From Ceratopteris richardii (taxonomy: Eukaryota; Streptophyta; Polypodiopsida; Polypodiales; Pteridaceae), in NCBI GenBank assembly GCA_020310875.1, contig CM035417.1, positions 85,093,417-85,157,416 on the forward strand: a stretch of DNA of 64,000 nt, in the 5' to 3' direction. The notes beneath the pieces were generated by a model that did no database searches, was not told the origin of the DNA, and worked only from the letters and a program-made list of their open reading frames with translations. A program made the translations under genes and the position numbers. This document shows positions 43,478 through 60,385 of the stretch, piece after piece. How positions within the stretch are numbered: the first letter of the stretch is position 1; each line of letters opens with the position of its first letter.

Positions 43478-44562
43478 TTTTGGTGCATTTTACCCAAGCC
43501 TACATGCTTGATATGCTTGATAGTATCCTCATTTGTAAGTCACATGTGTAGTCATGTGAACACCTCTTGTAAAAGAGTTCTTTTTTATCTCTTGTAATTT
43601 GAAAAAGAAAAAGGAAAAGGATGGCTTACCTCATCCATGATGCAAAAGCAAATTCGTGGCTCTAACTACCTAAAACCACGAATTTTTGAGCTGAGGGAAT
43701 CTCTCCTAACTTTGGGGATCACTTTAGGTGGAGCCATTCGAATTCGAATTTGAATTCAAAGCTCCCTCCAAGAATAGCTATAAAAAGAGCAAGAAGGAAG
43801 AGGTGATTAGCAAGCCTTGTACGTGACCACTTCATGTCCTTTTGTAGAGATTGAAGAGCTTACTCCATAGCTCTATCATTCTACTCCCATTGTGCAAAGA
43901 TTCATTGCCAATGTGGTTGTAATCATATGTGGATCTATACATTTATCATTATCTACTTCTCTGTTTTGTTCTCTGCTATACTCACTTAGAGCAGTAACTT
44001 CAGAAGGTCATATCTCCAGTTCTACGCAAGCTTTGTCAGTTTTTTAACATGCGTTGGATAGCTCCTACTGTTACATTTCTGCATATAAATTCTCAAGGTA
44101 ATTTCATTTATAGTTTTGGCGATATTGGCATTTTACTACGCCCTCGTCTATTTCTGCAGAGCCCCGAGAATGGTGGGCATGTTCCAGAAACTGATGAATC
44201 TTGTTCTCAGTGCTCAGTCCATCATTTGAAGTGTTTTAACTTGGAATAGCAAGATTGATAAGTCTATTTGCTATGCCCAAAAGGAATGTTTCTGATTCCT
44301 ACCAGGTTGAGAGCACTGTTCATTTTTTCCAGCAGGTGTATGTGCAAAAATAACAAGTTTTTGGGAGCTAGTCATCTTGCAACTTGTTTGTCTTGACGTA
44401 AACTTTTGGGATACATGTTCCAAAGTAATTGGCTGATATTTTGGTGGATTTAGGAAGCTCAAAGGGTCTACTAATCAACTCTGAAGTCTCAGTTGGCTGG
44501 TGTGAATCTGGTTTTAGCAGCACCTACTCATCTTTGGATTGCATCCACCATCTCTCCTCACA
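43478..44562 (+). mobile_element. Family B solo LTR, copy 2 (no TRIM)
   Basis: 1085-bp family B LTR with ACTAT at 43473-43477 and 44563-44567. The site occupied by the TRIM in copy 1 is empty here (near 43545). The identical flanks show that the solo LTR formed before the block was duplicated. Confidence 0.93.
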
Positions 44563-45949
44563 ACTATCAGTGGGTAGGAGAAATCAATGACCCACTTTGC
44601 TCAAGGTCATGAGGAGCTCCTGTCCGCTTAGGAGGACAATCCAATAGGTTATTGAGGTGGGATCAAGGGAGATGGCACAGATAAGGCTTTCTATAGTGGG
44701 ATGTGCCATAATAGCTTCCCATTGTAGAAGCCAAAAATGTGCAAGATGATGGGGGGTCAGAAAGGTGCTAGTGTCATCAAAGACTACGACCAAGAGAGGC
44801 TCAAAGGGGGCGAGGATTTCAATGATAGCAAGTACAGACAAAGAGCTAGGATGCAAAGCATACTAAATGCAAGCAAACATTTTAGACACAATAACATATA
44901 ATCACGAAACAGAGGGACTTTAAACAAACAAGATGGTGCGACAACATGATTGAAGAATAGGATGATTGTAATAATGAATGCACAACGAGGAAGATACATC
45001 ATAGAAATCAGGGAAACCATGCAAACATGGGCGACAAACAAATGATTGAATGCATGGAAGGCGATTAGAAAGGATGAAGCTTTGACTGATTAACTAGATT
45101 TTTAATTGATGTTTCGAAAAGGGTCTCCAACTTGAAAGTTGTCAGAAAATCTGGTATGGACCAAACCACAAAACTTTAAATTTTCTTGCAACATGATCCG
45201 ACTTGGAGTTGTAGAGCAGTACGAGTTGGCCAACTTTGAATATTGGAGTCCGTAAAAAATGATCATGCATTTGGGATTGTCTTAACTGTACTTCTTGCAT
45301 GAGTAGAAAACTTTCAAACCTCTGCTTATCTAGTGCTTGCAGATCATCAATATGACTATAAAGTGACTCAGCTAGTAACAATTCATGCTCTATGGCAACT
45401 CTGAGAATGGGGACAATGAATTCCATAGGTGTAATATCTTCAATTCCATAAGCCAATTTGAAAGGGTTATATCTTGTAGTAACCTTGTATTTAGTATGGT
45501 ACACCTAGAGAACAAGAGGTAGGATTTGATCCCAGTGATCAAGATAGTCTGTGATTAGCTTGTTGAGCAAAGTCAATAGTGTTTTGTTAGTGCTTTCTGC
45601 AAGAACATTAGCACGAGGATCTCGGTCATATTCGTGCACATCACATCGCAGTGTTGGCCAACATAGAACACTCTGTAGGATCTTTTATGCATTAATTCCA
45701 CTAATTTTGTTCAGCAAGAACTAAGCATCGACTAGCATAATAGACTAGATGATACCACTTATCTTGAAGTTGCATAAGGACACTCCCTATAGCAATGTCA
45801 AATGCATCCACAAAAACATGGAAGGGAAGGTCCCAATTGGGGGCGTGCAAAATCAGAGCCTGCATTAGTAGTCTTTTAAGTTGAACAAAACTTTCCTAAC
45901 ATTTGATGGTCCACTGGAAATCATGAGGAGCTACTCTAGTCAAGCGCAT
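44563..45949 (-). mobile_element. Ty3/gypsy RNase H-integrase part, copy 2
   Basis: Same integrase C-terminal module (45504-45142: YNPFKLAYG, PMEFIVPILR, FKVGQLVLLYN) and RT-RNase H connection near 45900 (VAPHDFQW) as copy 1. In this copy the element continues on the far side of the copia insertion, at 46883-49595. Confidence 0.82.
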
Positions 45950-46882
45950 TGTTGGAGATAGACATTTGCAGAAGCAGGCGAACAACACAAGGAAGAAGAA
46001 GAAGCTTCGAGCACAACACACAATACTGAGTGTATTACCACTAGAATGTACAAAGATAATTAAGGTGTTAGGGCTATAGGCATATATACACGACGGGGGA
46101 AATAGACCTCCTAAAGAGGGAAAAAAGTGCCCTGACGGTCCTAGTGTGCTCACACACATCACTACCTAAATATATCAACAAATCCCCCTTGGGAGTGATG
46201 TGGTGAAAAAGGAGCTAGCACTCATGCATATGGAAGTGCCAACCTATGTGGAATTAATCCACAAAAGGACATAAGCCCAAAGCCTTGCGGAAAGCTTCAA
46301 ACTTCTCCCTAGGCAAAGCCTTCATGAAAAGCTCTGCAATGTTCTCTTGTGTGGGCACATATGCCAAGCTGATCTCTCTAGCAGAGAACCTCCCCCTGAC
46401 ATAATGATAATGTACCTCAATGTGCTTAGTGTGAGCATGGAACATAGGGTTCCTCGCGATTGCCAATGCGCTCTGACTGTTAGTGAAGATGGTGGTGGTA
46501 GAAGACTGACCAACACTCAAATCAGCAATAAGGCATCTGAGCCACACATACTCAACAACCGCTATGAAAACTGCCCTATACTGAGCCTCACAACTAGAAG
46601 TGGCCAGAGTAGGCTACTTCTTGCTCAACCAAGATATACATGAGCTACCAAGCATGAAGCAAAAGCCAGTAGTGGACACACGAGTGTCATGTCAACCAGC
46701 CAAGAAGCTTGGAGCACAACACACAATGCTAAATGTATTACCACTAGAATGTACAAAGGTAAGTAAACCATAAGGGCTATAGGCATATATACAAGCGGGG
46801 GAAAAAAAACCTCCTAACGAGGAAAGAACGTGCCTCGATGGTCCTAGCGTGTTCACACACATCACTACCTAAATATATCAAC
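45950..46882 (-). mobile_element. Copia insertion in the gypsy element (two LTRs, short interior)
   Basis: Left LTR 45950-46180 (231 bp, ends TGTTGG/CAACA); polypurine tract on the minus strand at 46181-46190; RNase H at 46547-46254 (TNSQSALAIARNPMFHAHTK, HIEVHYHYVR, ADLSVGQSS) continuing to about 46700; then a partial second LTR at about 46706-46882. Flanking bases (CGCAT against TGCGT) fit a decayed 5-bp duplication. Most of the interior is absent, so it is a broken derivative. Gypsy sequence resumes beyond. Confidence 0.82.
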
Positions 46883-48467
46883 ATGCGTTAGGGGAACGGT
46901 TAAGTGAGCCAACCATTGTAAATGACAACCATGCCATTGGATTTGCCCAAGGAATTGTAAAACATCTTTAGGTGATTTGGGAGGTGGGGTCTATAAGATA
47001 ACTTGTACTTTATCAGGATCAACATGAATTCCACAGTGCAAGATAATATGGCCCAAAAGTTTATCACAAGAGACAACAAAGATCGATTTACTAGGATTTA
47101 AGCATAGTCAGTAATTTCTACATTTAAGGAGACAGAGTCATAGATGCAACAAATGTGCATTTGTAGTGCCAGAGATGAAGAAATCATCCAAGTAGACTTG
47201 CATAAAAATTGTAAGGTAAGGAGAAAAAATCTCGTGCATGCAACACTGAAATGTGCTTGGGGCATTCCAAAGCCCAAACCACATGACCGTGCATGCGTAC
47301 ACTCCCCAATTGGTGATAAAGGCTCTTTTAGGGATATCCACCTGAGCCATCTAAACCTAATTGTACCCACTATATCCATCTAAAAAAGAGTACATTTCCC
47401 ATCTGGCGACTTCATCAAGCATACTATCTAAGAATGGTAGAGGAAAAGGATTATATAGTAGTAGAATTCAATTTTTGGCAGTCAACACAGATGTGCAATT
47501 GTTTATTCTTCTTGGGAACAATAACAATTGGAGATATCCTCTCGGCATAGTGCACAAGAACTATGAACCAAACCCAAAGCAAACGATCTAATTGCTCTTT
47601 AACTTGCTTAACATAATACAGGTTCATGTGGTAACTTTGCTGTTTGGTTGGGTAAGCATCTAGTTTCAAAACCACTCAGTGTTGATAGATCCTAGGATCT
47701 AGGCCTTTCATATCTTTATAGTCCCACGCAAAGACATCAATGAACTTAGTCAGTAATGCAAGTAGATCCCTTTTGAAAGATTCTTCCAACCTTGCTTTAA
47801 TTTTAATAGGTAGGAGGTTCACATCATCTCCTAGGTTACAAGTGATGAGTTGATCTTCAAGAACATAAGTTTGTGGGCTAAAAGTATTATCCATCCCTTG
47901 ACGTATATATTTTGGTAAGTTTGCAAGGTTCAATAAGTCATGCGATAACATTTTGGTCTCTTCCTCAGTTGGTTGCATAGAGCAAGAAGCTAGGAACCAT
48001 TGATCCAGTACATGTTGTAGATCAACTCTACCTAAAAAAAGTAAATCTTGATTAGTAGAAAGGAAAGCACTTTCCTCGTCATTGAAAATACCATTCAACA
48101 AATAGATGGGTTCGACAATGTAGGGTCGGGCATGCAGTTCACATGGTTTAATCTTGTCAAGAGTCATAGTATATTTCCTGTGATTACATTTAAAAATTAA
48201 TTCATGTGATGACTAGTCTTGCAGGACTTTGGCTTGCTTTAACCATGGATGGCCAAACAATAAATTGTAGTCTAAACTTGACTTAGCTAGATCCAAGACA
48301 ACAAGTTTCATGTGGAAAATTGCACCCTGCAATGTGATGGGAATATTTCTAACCAAGCCCATCAGGTGGACCGGAGATTGATTGGCCATTCGGACAAAGA
48401 ATTTAATGTGTTCAATCTTATTCCAACCCAATTTCTTTCATAAGGTTGTAGTGGTGATAATAACACT
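46883..48467 (-). mobile_element. Ty3/gypsy protease and reverse transcriptase region
   Basis: Minus strand, right to left: the protease end with LLFGHPWLKQAKV near 48250 (48431-48213), a linker of about 160 codons (48167-47676; FAWDYKDMKGLDPRIYQH at its end), then reverse transcriptase with SPIVIVPKKNKQLHICVD near 47490-47540, FGLWNAPSTFQ near 47260-47290 and YLDDFFISG near 47170-47200. These are diagnostic Ty3/gypsy motifs. The linker followed by 'PYLVKQ'-free RT suggests the non-chromovirus side. Broken in several places, and interrupted on the left by the copia insertion. Confidence 0.85.
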
Positions 48468-49595
48468 AGTAGTTGAGTACTTGTGTTATTTTATGATTCT
48501 TATACCATACTATGATTAAGGGGACCACATGGTCCATAGTTGTGTCCAGTTCTAGATGGATTGTGTATACAACTAGTGCCGAAATTGGGTCCATGTCAAT
48601 TTGCTACTAAAATTATTGTCACATGCTAGGAACAAATGATAAGAGTTGCCCTAAAGGTAGAGTAATTAGAGCTTTGGACAATATATCCCAACCCATACTC
48701 TGAGTTGTCCTTTTCGGTGATGGTCTTGATGATTCAGGTACATCAATTGCTGCCTAGTTTTGGTACTTTTGCTACAGAAGCTTTTGCTTGCTGAAGAGTG
48801 ACTAGTATGGGTCAGGGAAAATGGTAGCTTTGGATTGAGCCCACTTGAAGACCTTGGAGAATGTTCTCTCTTGCTCCTTGAATATTGGTTCAAGGATCTC
48901 AATAGCTGGTTGGAGGGTTTTACCATAAGGGTCTGGATGGTAGTTGTTTGCACCTCCACAGGTGAAATTACTACCATATTTGTGGTGGGGTTTCGGCAGT
49001 CCTTCTTTCTTTTATCATAATCTTGAGCATCTTTGCAATGCCTTTGGATGTTACCCAGTTTTCCATAGAAATGAAACCTTAGCTAGAATGTCCGATTAGT
49101 TGTGTTTGCTACTTCTTGATTCCAATGTCTAGGATTGTAATCTCCAATCTATGGTGCTTTGAAATTTGTGTATGAGGAGTAAGTCATATTCCACATCTAA
49201 GGAGGAACATACTTTGATGTCGGCTCACAAGGCTCCTGTATAACTGCGTTGATTGCAAGTCTATTTTGTGCTTTGGCATTGTACGGGCACATATCAATAG
49301 AATGGCTCCCATTTTCACAAATTACACAATAGACTTGGTTTAAAGCACGATTTGCTGCTACATTTTGGAACTTTTGCACTTTACATAGATAACCTATTTT
49401 AACACATCTTTGGCTTTACTTTTACTAGAATTTACCCATTCTAGGTCTTCAAAAATCCACCTACTTTATGTTCCATCTAAAGAGCCATTTTGATTACTAT
49501 ATCCAATGTCATTCCATCGATACATTGGATGATCATTACCTATCACAATTGCAGATTTAGTCCATTTATGAACCAGTGTGTTATTGGCTTAGTGT
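48468..49595 (-). mobile_element. Ty3/gypsy gag region with zinc knuckle
   Basis: The minus strand at 49379-49197 contains CVICENGSHSIDMC, a CX2CX4HX4C knuckle, followed by a polar, Pro/Ser-rich stretch to about 48670. Left-to-right context places it upstream of the protease at 48431. The 5' part of gag and the 5' LTR are not visible. The fragment ends near 49595 where an opposite-strand gypsy begins. Confidence 0.7.
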
Positions 49596-50885
49596 ACATA
49601 AAGATGTACAAGAATATGTACTTAGGTGTACAAAATATCAAGTAAATAAATTTGGAAGTTCAAGATAGGAGGCTTGTTACATCCTTCCCAATGGAAAATG
49701 GGAAAGCATTTCCATGGACTTTATTATGGGCTTGCCTCAATGCTTAAAAGGACATGATGCAATTTGGGTCATAGCTGATTGATTGACCAAAATGGATCAT
49801 TTTATTCCCTCTCAAACTACAATTAAAACTCTAGAACCTGCTAAAATGTTTGTGGACCATCTCTAGTGACTTTATATTCTACCATAAGACATAGTGTATG
49901 ACAAAGATAGAAAATGTAGGAGTCACTTTTGGAGAGTTTTTTTCAATAGTTTAAAAACAAAGTTGAATATGAGTACAATCAAACATCCATAGAAGAATGG
50001 GTAAACAAAAAGGGTCAATCAAATACTTGAAGATATGTTACGAGTCTATGTATCTTCAAACAAAACTGATTGGGAAAATTATTTACCCTTAGTTGAGTTT
50101 TCTTGCAATAAATCTAAGAATTCAACAACTGAATAGGGGCTATATATGTTAATGTATGGGTTCCAACCAAGGGCATTGTATGCATTTGGATTGCAAAATG
50201 AGAAAGTCCAAGCAACTAAAGATTTCTTGGAAGATATGAACTTTAAGTTGAAAGTATCTAAAGAAAACCCAAGGAAAGACCAAGATAGAGCTAAACTATA
50301 TAGAGATACTAGGAGACAATATATTTCCTTTTAGGTTGGCGAACAAGTATATTTGAAAGCTCCCAAGAAATATGAAACTTTGAAAAATAGGAATCTCTCC
50401 TAAACTATTGCCAAGATTCTATGGACCTTTCAAGATTCTCAAAGAGGTTGGGACTTTGGCTTATGAATTGGGGCTTCCAGATGATTTTCTACTTCACCCA
50501 ATATTTCATGTAAGTAGAATAAAAAGAAAACTAGCTGAAAAAGACAATCTTGTATCTCCAAATATAACAATCCAACTAGTCTCACTTCAAAACGTCCTTC
50601 ATGAACCAAAGAAAATACTACACATTTGAGATAAGAATACCAAGAATCACTTACATAAAGAGTATCTGGTTAAATGGAAGGATGGGGAAGAAGAAAGCAC
50701 CTCTTGGGAATGAGTTTGTTCCATCAACAAGAAAATTTCATCTTTTCCAACTTTAATTTATAAATGAGGCAAATATTTGAGAGTGAGTCCATGATCTACA
50801 AGATTGATCATGGTGCACGAGGGAATACTCCACATATCATACCTACACACATTTTTGAGGATGAAAATATTAAAGGGGGGAAGAA
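49596..50885 (+). mobile_element. Chromovirus integrase-chromodomain 3' end
   Basis: Plus strand: the tail of the integrase zinc region (KDVQEYVLRCTKYQ near 49603), core (SISMDFIMGLPQCLKGHD near 49700-49755; KMDHFIPSQT near 49790), LVEFSCN near 50090, a long helix segment at 50146-50334, GPY/F module (FYGPFKILKEVGTLAYELGLP near 50415-50480), then a chromodomain-like end (EYLVKWKDGEEESTSWE near 50660-50712). The chromodomain identifies a chromovirus, a lineage whose integrase C-terminus targets chromatin. A polypurine tract (AAAGGGGGGAAGAA) ends at 50885. Truncated at its left and broken in several places. Confidence 0.85.
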
Positions 50886-51368
50886 TGTTGTATAGATAGG
50901 GTTAATTGTATGGGTTCTAAGGGTTAAGACCCTTGGGTTTCCTAGAGAAACCTTTGGAGAACCCTTGGGCTTTATTTATGAACCCTTGGGAATTGAATGC
51001 TTTGAACATTAGGATTTTTTTCATAAGGTGTTGATCTCTACTAATTCTATAATTTAAGTCAAGGACCCTTGAGGGTGTACATACAATTCTAGAGATCCTC
51101 TCTTAAGAAACCATGTGATTTTCAAGTAATCCTATGTGATTCCATGTGAGCCCATGTGATTGCTTGACTCAAAAGCCCATGTGAAGAAGCCTTCTTGGGA
51201 GATTGTGTGAATTAGACACATGGGAGGCCTAGACCCCTTGAGCTAGATGTAATTACATGGGTGGAGTTGGATGGGTGGAGAAATACTCTCTCTCACAAGA
51301 TGGTAATTATTTTGAATGCTTGGAAGCTAAACTATAATTTTTCTACTTGGACCCATATTTATACAACA
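50886..51368. mobile_element. LTR-derived segment between two converging gypsy 3' ends
   Basis: The segment starts TGTTGTATAGATAGGG after the plus-strand polypurine tract and ends CCCATATTTATACAACA, whose reverse complement is again an LTR start, followed by a minus-strand polypurine tract (51369-51384). It appears to be two LTR starts joined tail to tail. The left part resembles the LTR at 61691-62212. Confidence 0.6.
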
Positions 51369-51860
51369 TTCTTTCCCCCTTTAAACACTTTCTTCCTAAA
51401 AAAATTGGAGAAATATATAATGTGGAGTATTCCACTATGCCCCATTATCAATCTCATCGATCATGGTCTTCATTTCTTTGATTTTCCTCTTTATTAGAAG
51501 GGGATTCTATCCCATACTGGATTTGAAAAGAAGAGAATCCACTTGTGGGCTAATTCCTTTCCAAATCATTCTAAAGACCATCTAACTTCGCATGTAAGCA
51601 ATTGATTTAGATGCAAAATATGGAAAGAATGATAAGCGTGGATTAAAACATCATAAGTGGGCTAATCCCTTTTCAAATCATTCTAAAGAACATCTAAATT
51701 TGCATGTAAGTGATTGATTTAGATGAAAAGTATGGAAAGAATGATAAGGGTGGATTAAAACATCCCTGTGTAATTCAATGTTTTGCTTTGTACAAAGTGA
51801 GCATCGATAGCACAAACATATGAAGTAGGTGGATTCCAAGACTCTCCAATTAATTTGCTA
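51369..51860 (-). mobile_element. 3' untranslated end of a minus-strand gypsy
   Basis: Read on the minus strand this ends with TTTAAAGGGGGAAAGAATGTTG, matching the 'gaggatgaaaat.ttaaagggggg' end of the chromovirus on the left. The body (51450-51860) also matches 63640-63900, which precedes another polypurine tract. No coding sequence. Confidence 0.55.
51540..51763. repeat. Tandem duplication, two 112-base units
   Basis: Units start at about 51540 and 51652 ('gtgggctaat.cc' then 'ggattaaaacat'), with some 10% difference. It lies within the gypsy 3' untranslated sequence. Confidence 0.85.
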
Positions 51861-52278
51861 TTTAGGTCCACTTTTGTGCACTATTTGTGCACATCCTAGC
51901 AAAATAGATGGATCTTTGACTAGTTCAAGACACTGAGATGGAGTCCAATGAAGTTTAGGTTGACCAAAAACATCTAACTTAGATGTTTTAGATTAACTTT
52001 CACTTCAACTTCTACATAATCGTTTCTTGGCTAGAGAATTACTATGTCCAACTAAGCTTTAGAGTCGTGTTAGAATGTAGAAATGTTTCATTTGTTTCTT
52101 GGGCAACCAACTTTAACTTGGATCAAAACCAAAATAAGTTTTCTTAGAACTATCTCAAAGACTTGATTTGATGAGAATTATAAAAAATAGTGATAATTAT
52201 TATTACCCTTCAAGAGTTTATTCAAACTCATCTAGAAAAGGCAATAATCAATGGATGAATGATTCCTCTTAAAAAATT

Positions 52279-52353
52279 GTCTTCTAAGTTTGAACTTAAA
52301 CTCAAGTGTCTTCTAGGTTTGAACTTAAACTCAAGTGGCTTCTAATTTTGAAT
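52279..52353. repeat. Short tandem repeat, 29-base unit, about 2.5 copies
   Basis: Unit 'gtcttctaagtttgaactta' plus 'aactcaagt', repeated at 52308, with a partial third copy at 52337. Confidence 0.8.
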
Positions 52354-52711
52354 GGATTCTATATAAAACATCCACCTAGGATGCTTGATATGGTTACCTG
52401 TTATATCCGGTTCAAATTGGTCTACAAATGACTCAAATATTCTTTTAGAGTCAAGTTGGGGAAAGTGAGAAGGAAGAGCTGAAACTTTGTGCCACTGAAT
52501 CAACTTCTAAGACACAACTAATTTGAGTCAAACCAAATAAGAAAAAAAAAGTTTAAGGATCTTTTCAAGTCAAAGCTTTGAATCATTTTTTCTATCTTGA
52601 ATTGAATTTAAAAAGGATTCTTTGGATAAAGTTAAACCATAAACCATCCACCAAACTCTAGTAAACATCGATGTCTTGAGTTACCTTGCTATTTGATTGT
52701 TGATGATGGTT

Positions 52712-53005
52712 ACTTTAGTCTAAAATAATGATGCTTCAACTATCTTGATTACTAAGTTGATTCCTTTCAATCTCTTGAGATTTCTTTATGCTAGAATGCC
52801 AATTCTAGTATAGATTTTTAATTCAAGGGATTGATTCAACTGTGTGTACTATCAATAAAGTGTCTTAGGATTAAGTAAGTCTAACTTCAATTATGCTGAT
52901 TACTAATTCAATCCTTTTCATAGTCTCTTGACATCCCTTTATACTAAAAGGCATAAATTCAAGACAAGATATTGATTCACTTAGTTGTATCATCAACTAA
53001 GTGCT
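52712..53005. repeat. Degenerate tandem duplication, about 145-base units
   Basis: Two diverged units share, in order, 'cttcaa.tat.ctgattacta', 'tcctttca..tctcttga', 'ctttat.cta.aa' and 'gattca.ct....gt.tatca'. Old local duplication. Confidence 0.5.
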
Positions 53006-53939
53006 GATCCAACATTGACTTGCTTAAAAAGATGTTTCCAAGTTCCTTCTCTTCAAAACTCCATGTAGCATTTCCAATAAAGGAATTTACTAGATCTTTA
53101 CTTGAAAATATCCTAAATTCAATGAAAATGTACTAATTTTACTAAAAATGTTTATGAATATTTTGGAAAGTACTTTCAAATTCATGATCTTAAAACTTTC
53201 CAGTTAATTGGTACTTGAAGTCATGGTCATACTCTTGACCATCAGATAATTTTTCTTTATCTATGAAGTTTCAATTCCTATTGGGATTGGGTCTCCCTTC
53301 AAGTCATGAGCCTAAGAATAAAAGATACCTACCATATCAAGATGTGATGCCCCATACCATCATTCCTACATTTATGTGAATTTAAATTATAGTGTCCCAT
53401 ATCAACAAACTTTATATCCAACACTGATGTGTAGATATTTATGAAAGTCCAAAATTTTTGTCTAACTATAGAATGCCTATTACTCTAATTCTTTTTACTA
53501 GAATTTGAATTCAAATTTCTTTTGTATTTTCTATTCTACTTAGGTTTCTAGGGCTTCCAACACAAGACCATTCTATGATATTATGTTTTCTAATTGTTGC
53601 ATGATTGTATTTGAAAGCTCTAAATCCTTTTGATGGAATAAAGGTCCATTGTGTGATTCAAGTGCATTGAATTATATTCTAGATCTAGCTAGTTCTTGTT
53701 CAACTAACTTGCAATGATGAGATATTATTCTTTCCTTTTGGATTCCTTTATGAAAAAAGCTTTAAATAGTTACCCAAGGGGTTTTTCCAAGAATTGCTAA
53801 AATCCAAGCATATGATAATGCATTTGGATTTCTCTTGAAATTGCTTCAAATATACTTCTCCTTGCATCCTATTATGCTCCTTATTGTGCACACTCATGTG
53901 CTTATCTTCCATGCACCATCATGCCAATGCACATTCTTT

Positions 53940-54242
53940 GATGGTTGTGTGAGTTAGTGAGGAAGCACGAATAGAAGTACACAAAAGAGCAAAGAAGGAG
54001 ATCAAAGCACAGAGACACATGATGACTGCTCTCTGTTGATAGATGATCACTAATATGAAATGAGTATAGCGAGAGCTATAAGTGACCACCACATATGATT
54101 ATATCATGTGTATATGGTTACATTAGGGAAAAACCTCTAGCTATCACTAAAGTAAAAAATGCTTATATATAGGGAAATGTTCCCATCAAAGCTAATTGAG
54201 GGACACATAAGTGGAACATGATGGAGTATATCCACTCCTAGT
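53940..54242 (-). mobile_element. Copia Y 3' LTR (left copy)
   Basis: Matches the LTR at 60159-60385 in order and orientation ('aagaaggagat', 'ataaccaccacatatgag', 'gggaaaaac.tctagcta', 'tagggaaatgt'), with substantial divergence, so Y is old. The boundary with X near 54242 is approximate. Confidence 0.7.
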
Positions 54243-55017
54243 TGCAGCAGAAGGATGATAGGCCCTTCCTAGGACCAAACAGTTCACTACCATAGGCCAC
54301 CAAAATTTAAATTGCTCTCTGGACCCGAGGACTGAACCTATGAAATTTTGCACAGTAAACATAGCGTCTCTAAGCTTTCAAAAAAGCCATAGATCACTCA
54401 ATTTGGATACTCTGACCTATTTCAATCTCCTTGCATCAGACATACCAAAATATGCCCAAACAGATAGCTTACACTTATGTGTGCATCTTCACACACATAT
54501 GATGGGGAATATGCAGATATAGACTAGAGAGATTTCAAGCTCAATATAAAGAAGAATAATGAACACTTGGTACTAAGGTTAGATTCAAAAAAGCTTACAA
54601 CAAGAGCTTTAAGACGAGCTATCTTGCACATGAAATGAACAACTATACAAAGAGATATAGGTGATATGGAATCTCAGCCAAAGTGAAAACTTTAGCAAGC
54701 AGGGGGTTAGCTTAGCTAGGGGCTAGCTTAGAACTAGAGTATAAACTCCCAATGAGAGCCTAAAGGTGCACAAATGAAGCTTGAAGAGGCCATGAATTTC
54801 TTACAAGGTATTGCTTATATAATGCTCTAAAAGTTGGTGTAGCATTTGAATTCAAATCATGCCTCCAAAATCCCCCACTTTTCTCAATCAAGGTAGACGG
54901 AATCTTGAGCTAAAAAAGTCGTGGAAAAGTGGTTGTAGACTTTACCAAAAAGTGAAATGATGTGGTACTTGAGTTAAGCCTTGGTTCACACACAATTGAG
55001 GTTGTACATTTCTAACA
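54243..55017 (-). mobile_element. Copia X 3' LTR, about 775 bp
   Basis: Minus-strand LTR start TGTTAGAAATG directly after the polypurine tract CTTGAGGGGGAG (55018-55029). The far end is inferred at TGCAGC (54243), next to Y LTR sequence. X therefore lies inside Y. Confidence 0.65.
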
Positions 55018-55029
55018 CTCCCCCTCAAG

Positions 55030-60145
<5,116 letters not shown>

Positions 60146-60157
60146 TTGATATCATTA
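60146..60157 (-). other. Decayed primer binding site of copia Y
   Basis: Minus-strand ATGATATCAAAG stands where TGGTATCAGAG is expected, next to the right LTR. Confidence 0.5.
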
Positions 60158-60158
60158 A

Positions 60159-60385
60159 TGGGTATTTGCGTGAGTGAGGCAACATGAATAGACACAAGGG
60201 AAAAGAAGGAGATTGAATAGATGATAAATAATAAGTATAGTGAGAGATATAACCACCACATATGAGTATATCGTGTATATATGGGTACATGGGGAAAAAC
60301 ATCTAGCTAACAATAAAGTAAAAAATGCTCATGTATAGGGAAATGTCTCACATCAAAGCCAATCGAGGGACACATACTTGTAACA
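60159..60385 (-). mobile_element. Copia Y 5' LTR (right copy), about 227 bp
   Basis: The minus strand begins TGTTACAAGTATG at 60385. It is the partner of 53940-54242. Confidence 0.7.

Larger units (their letters stand above)
51861..53939. other. Long non-coding interval
   Basis: About 2 kb of AT-rich sequence without a recognised domain, RNA gene or element end. It contains only the small repeats listed separately. It may be decayed retroelement interior. Confidence 0.5.
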
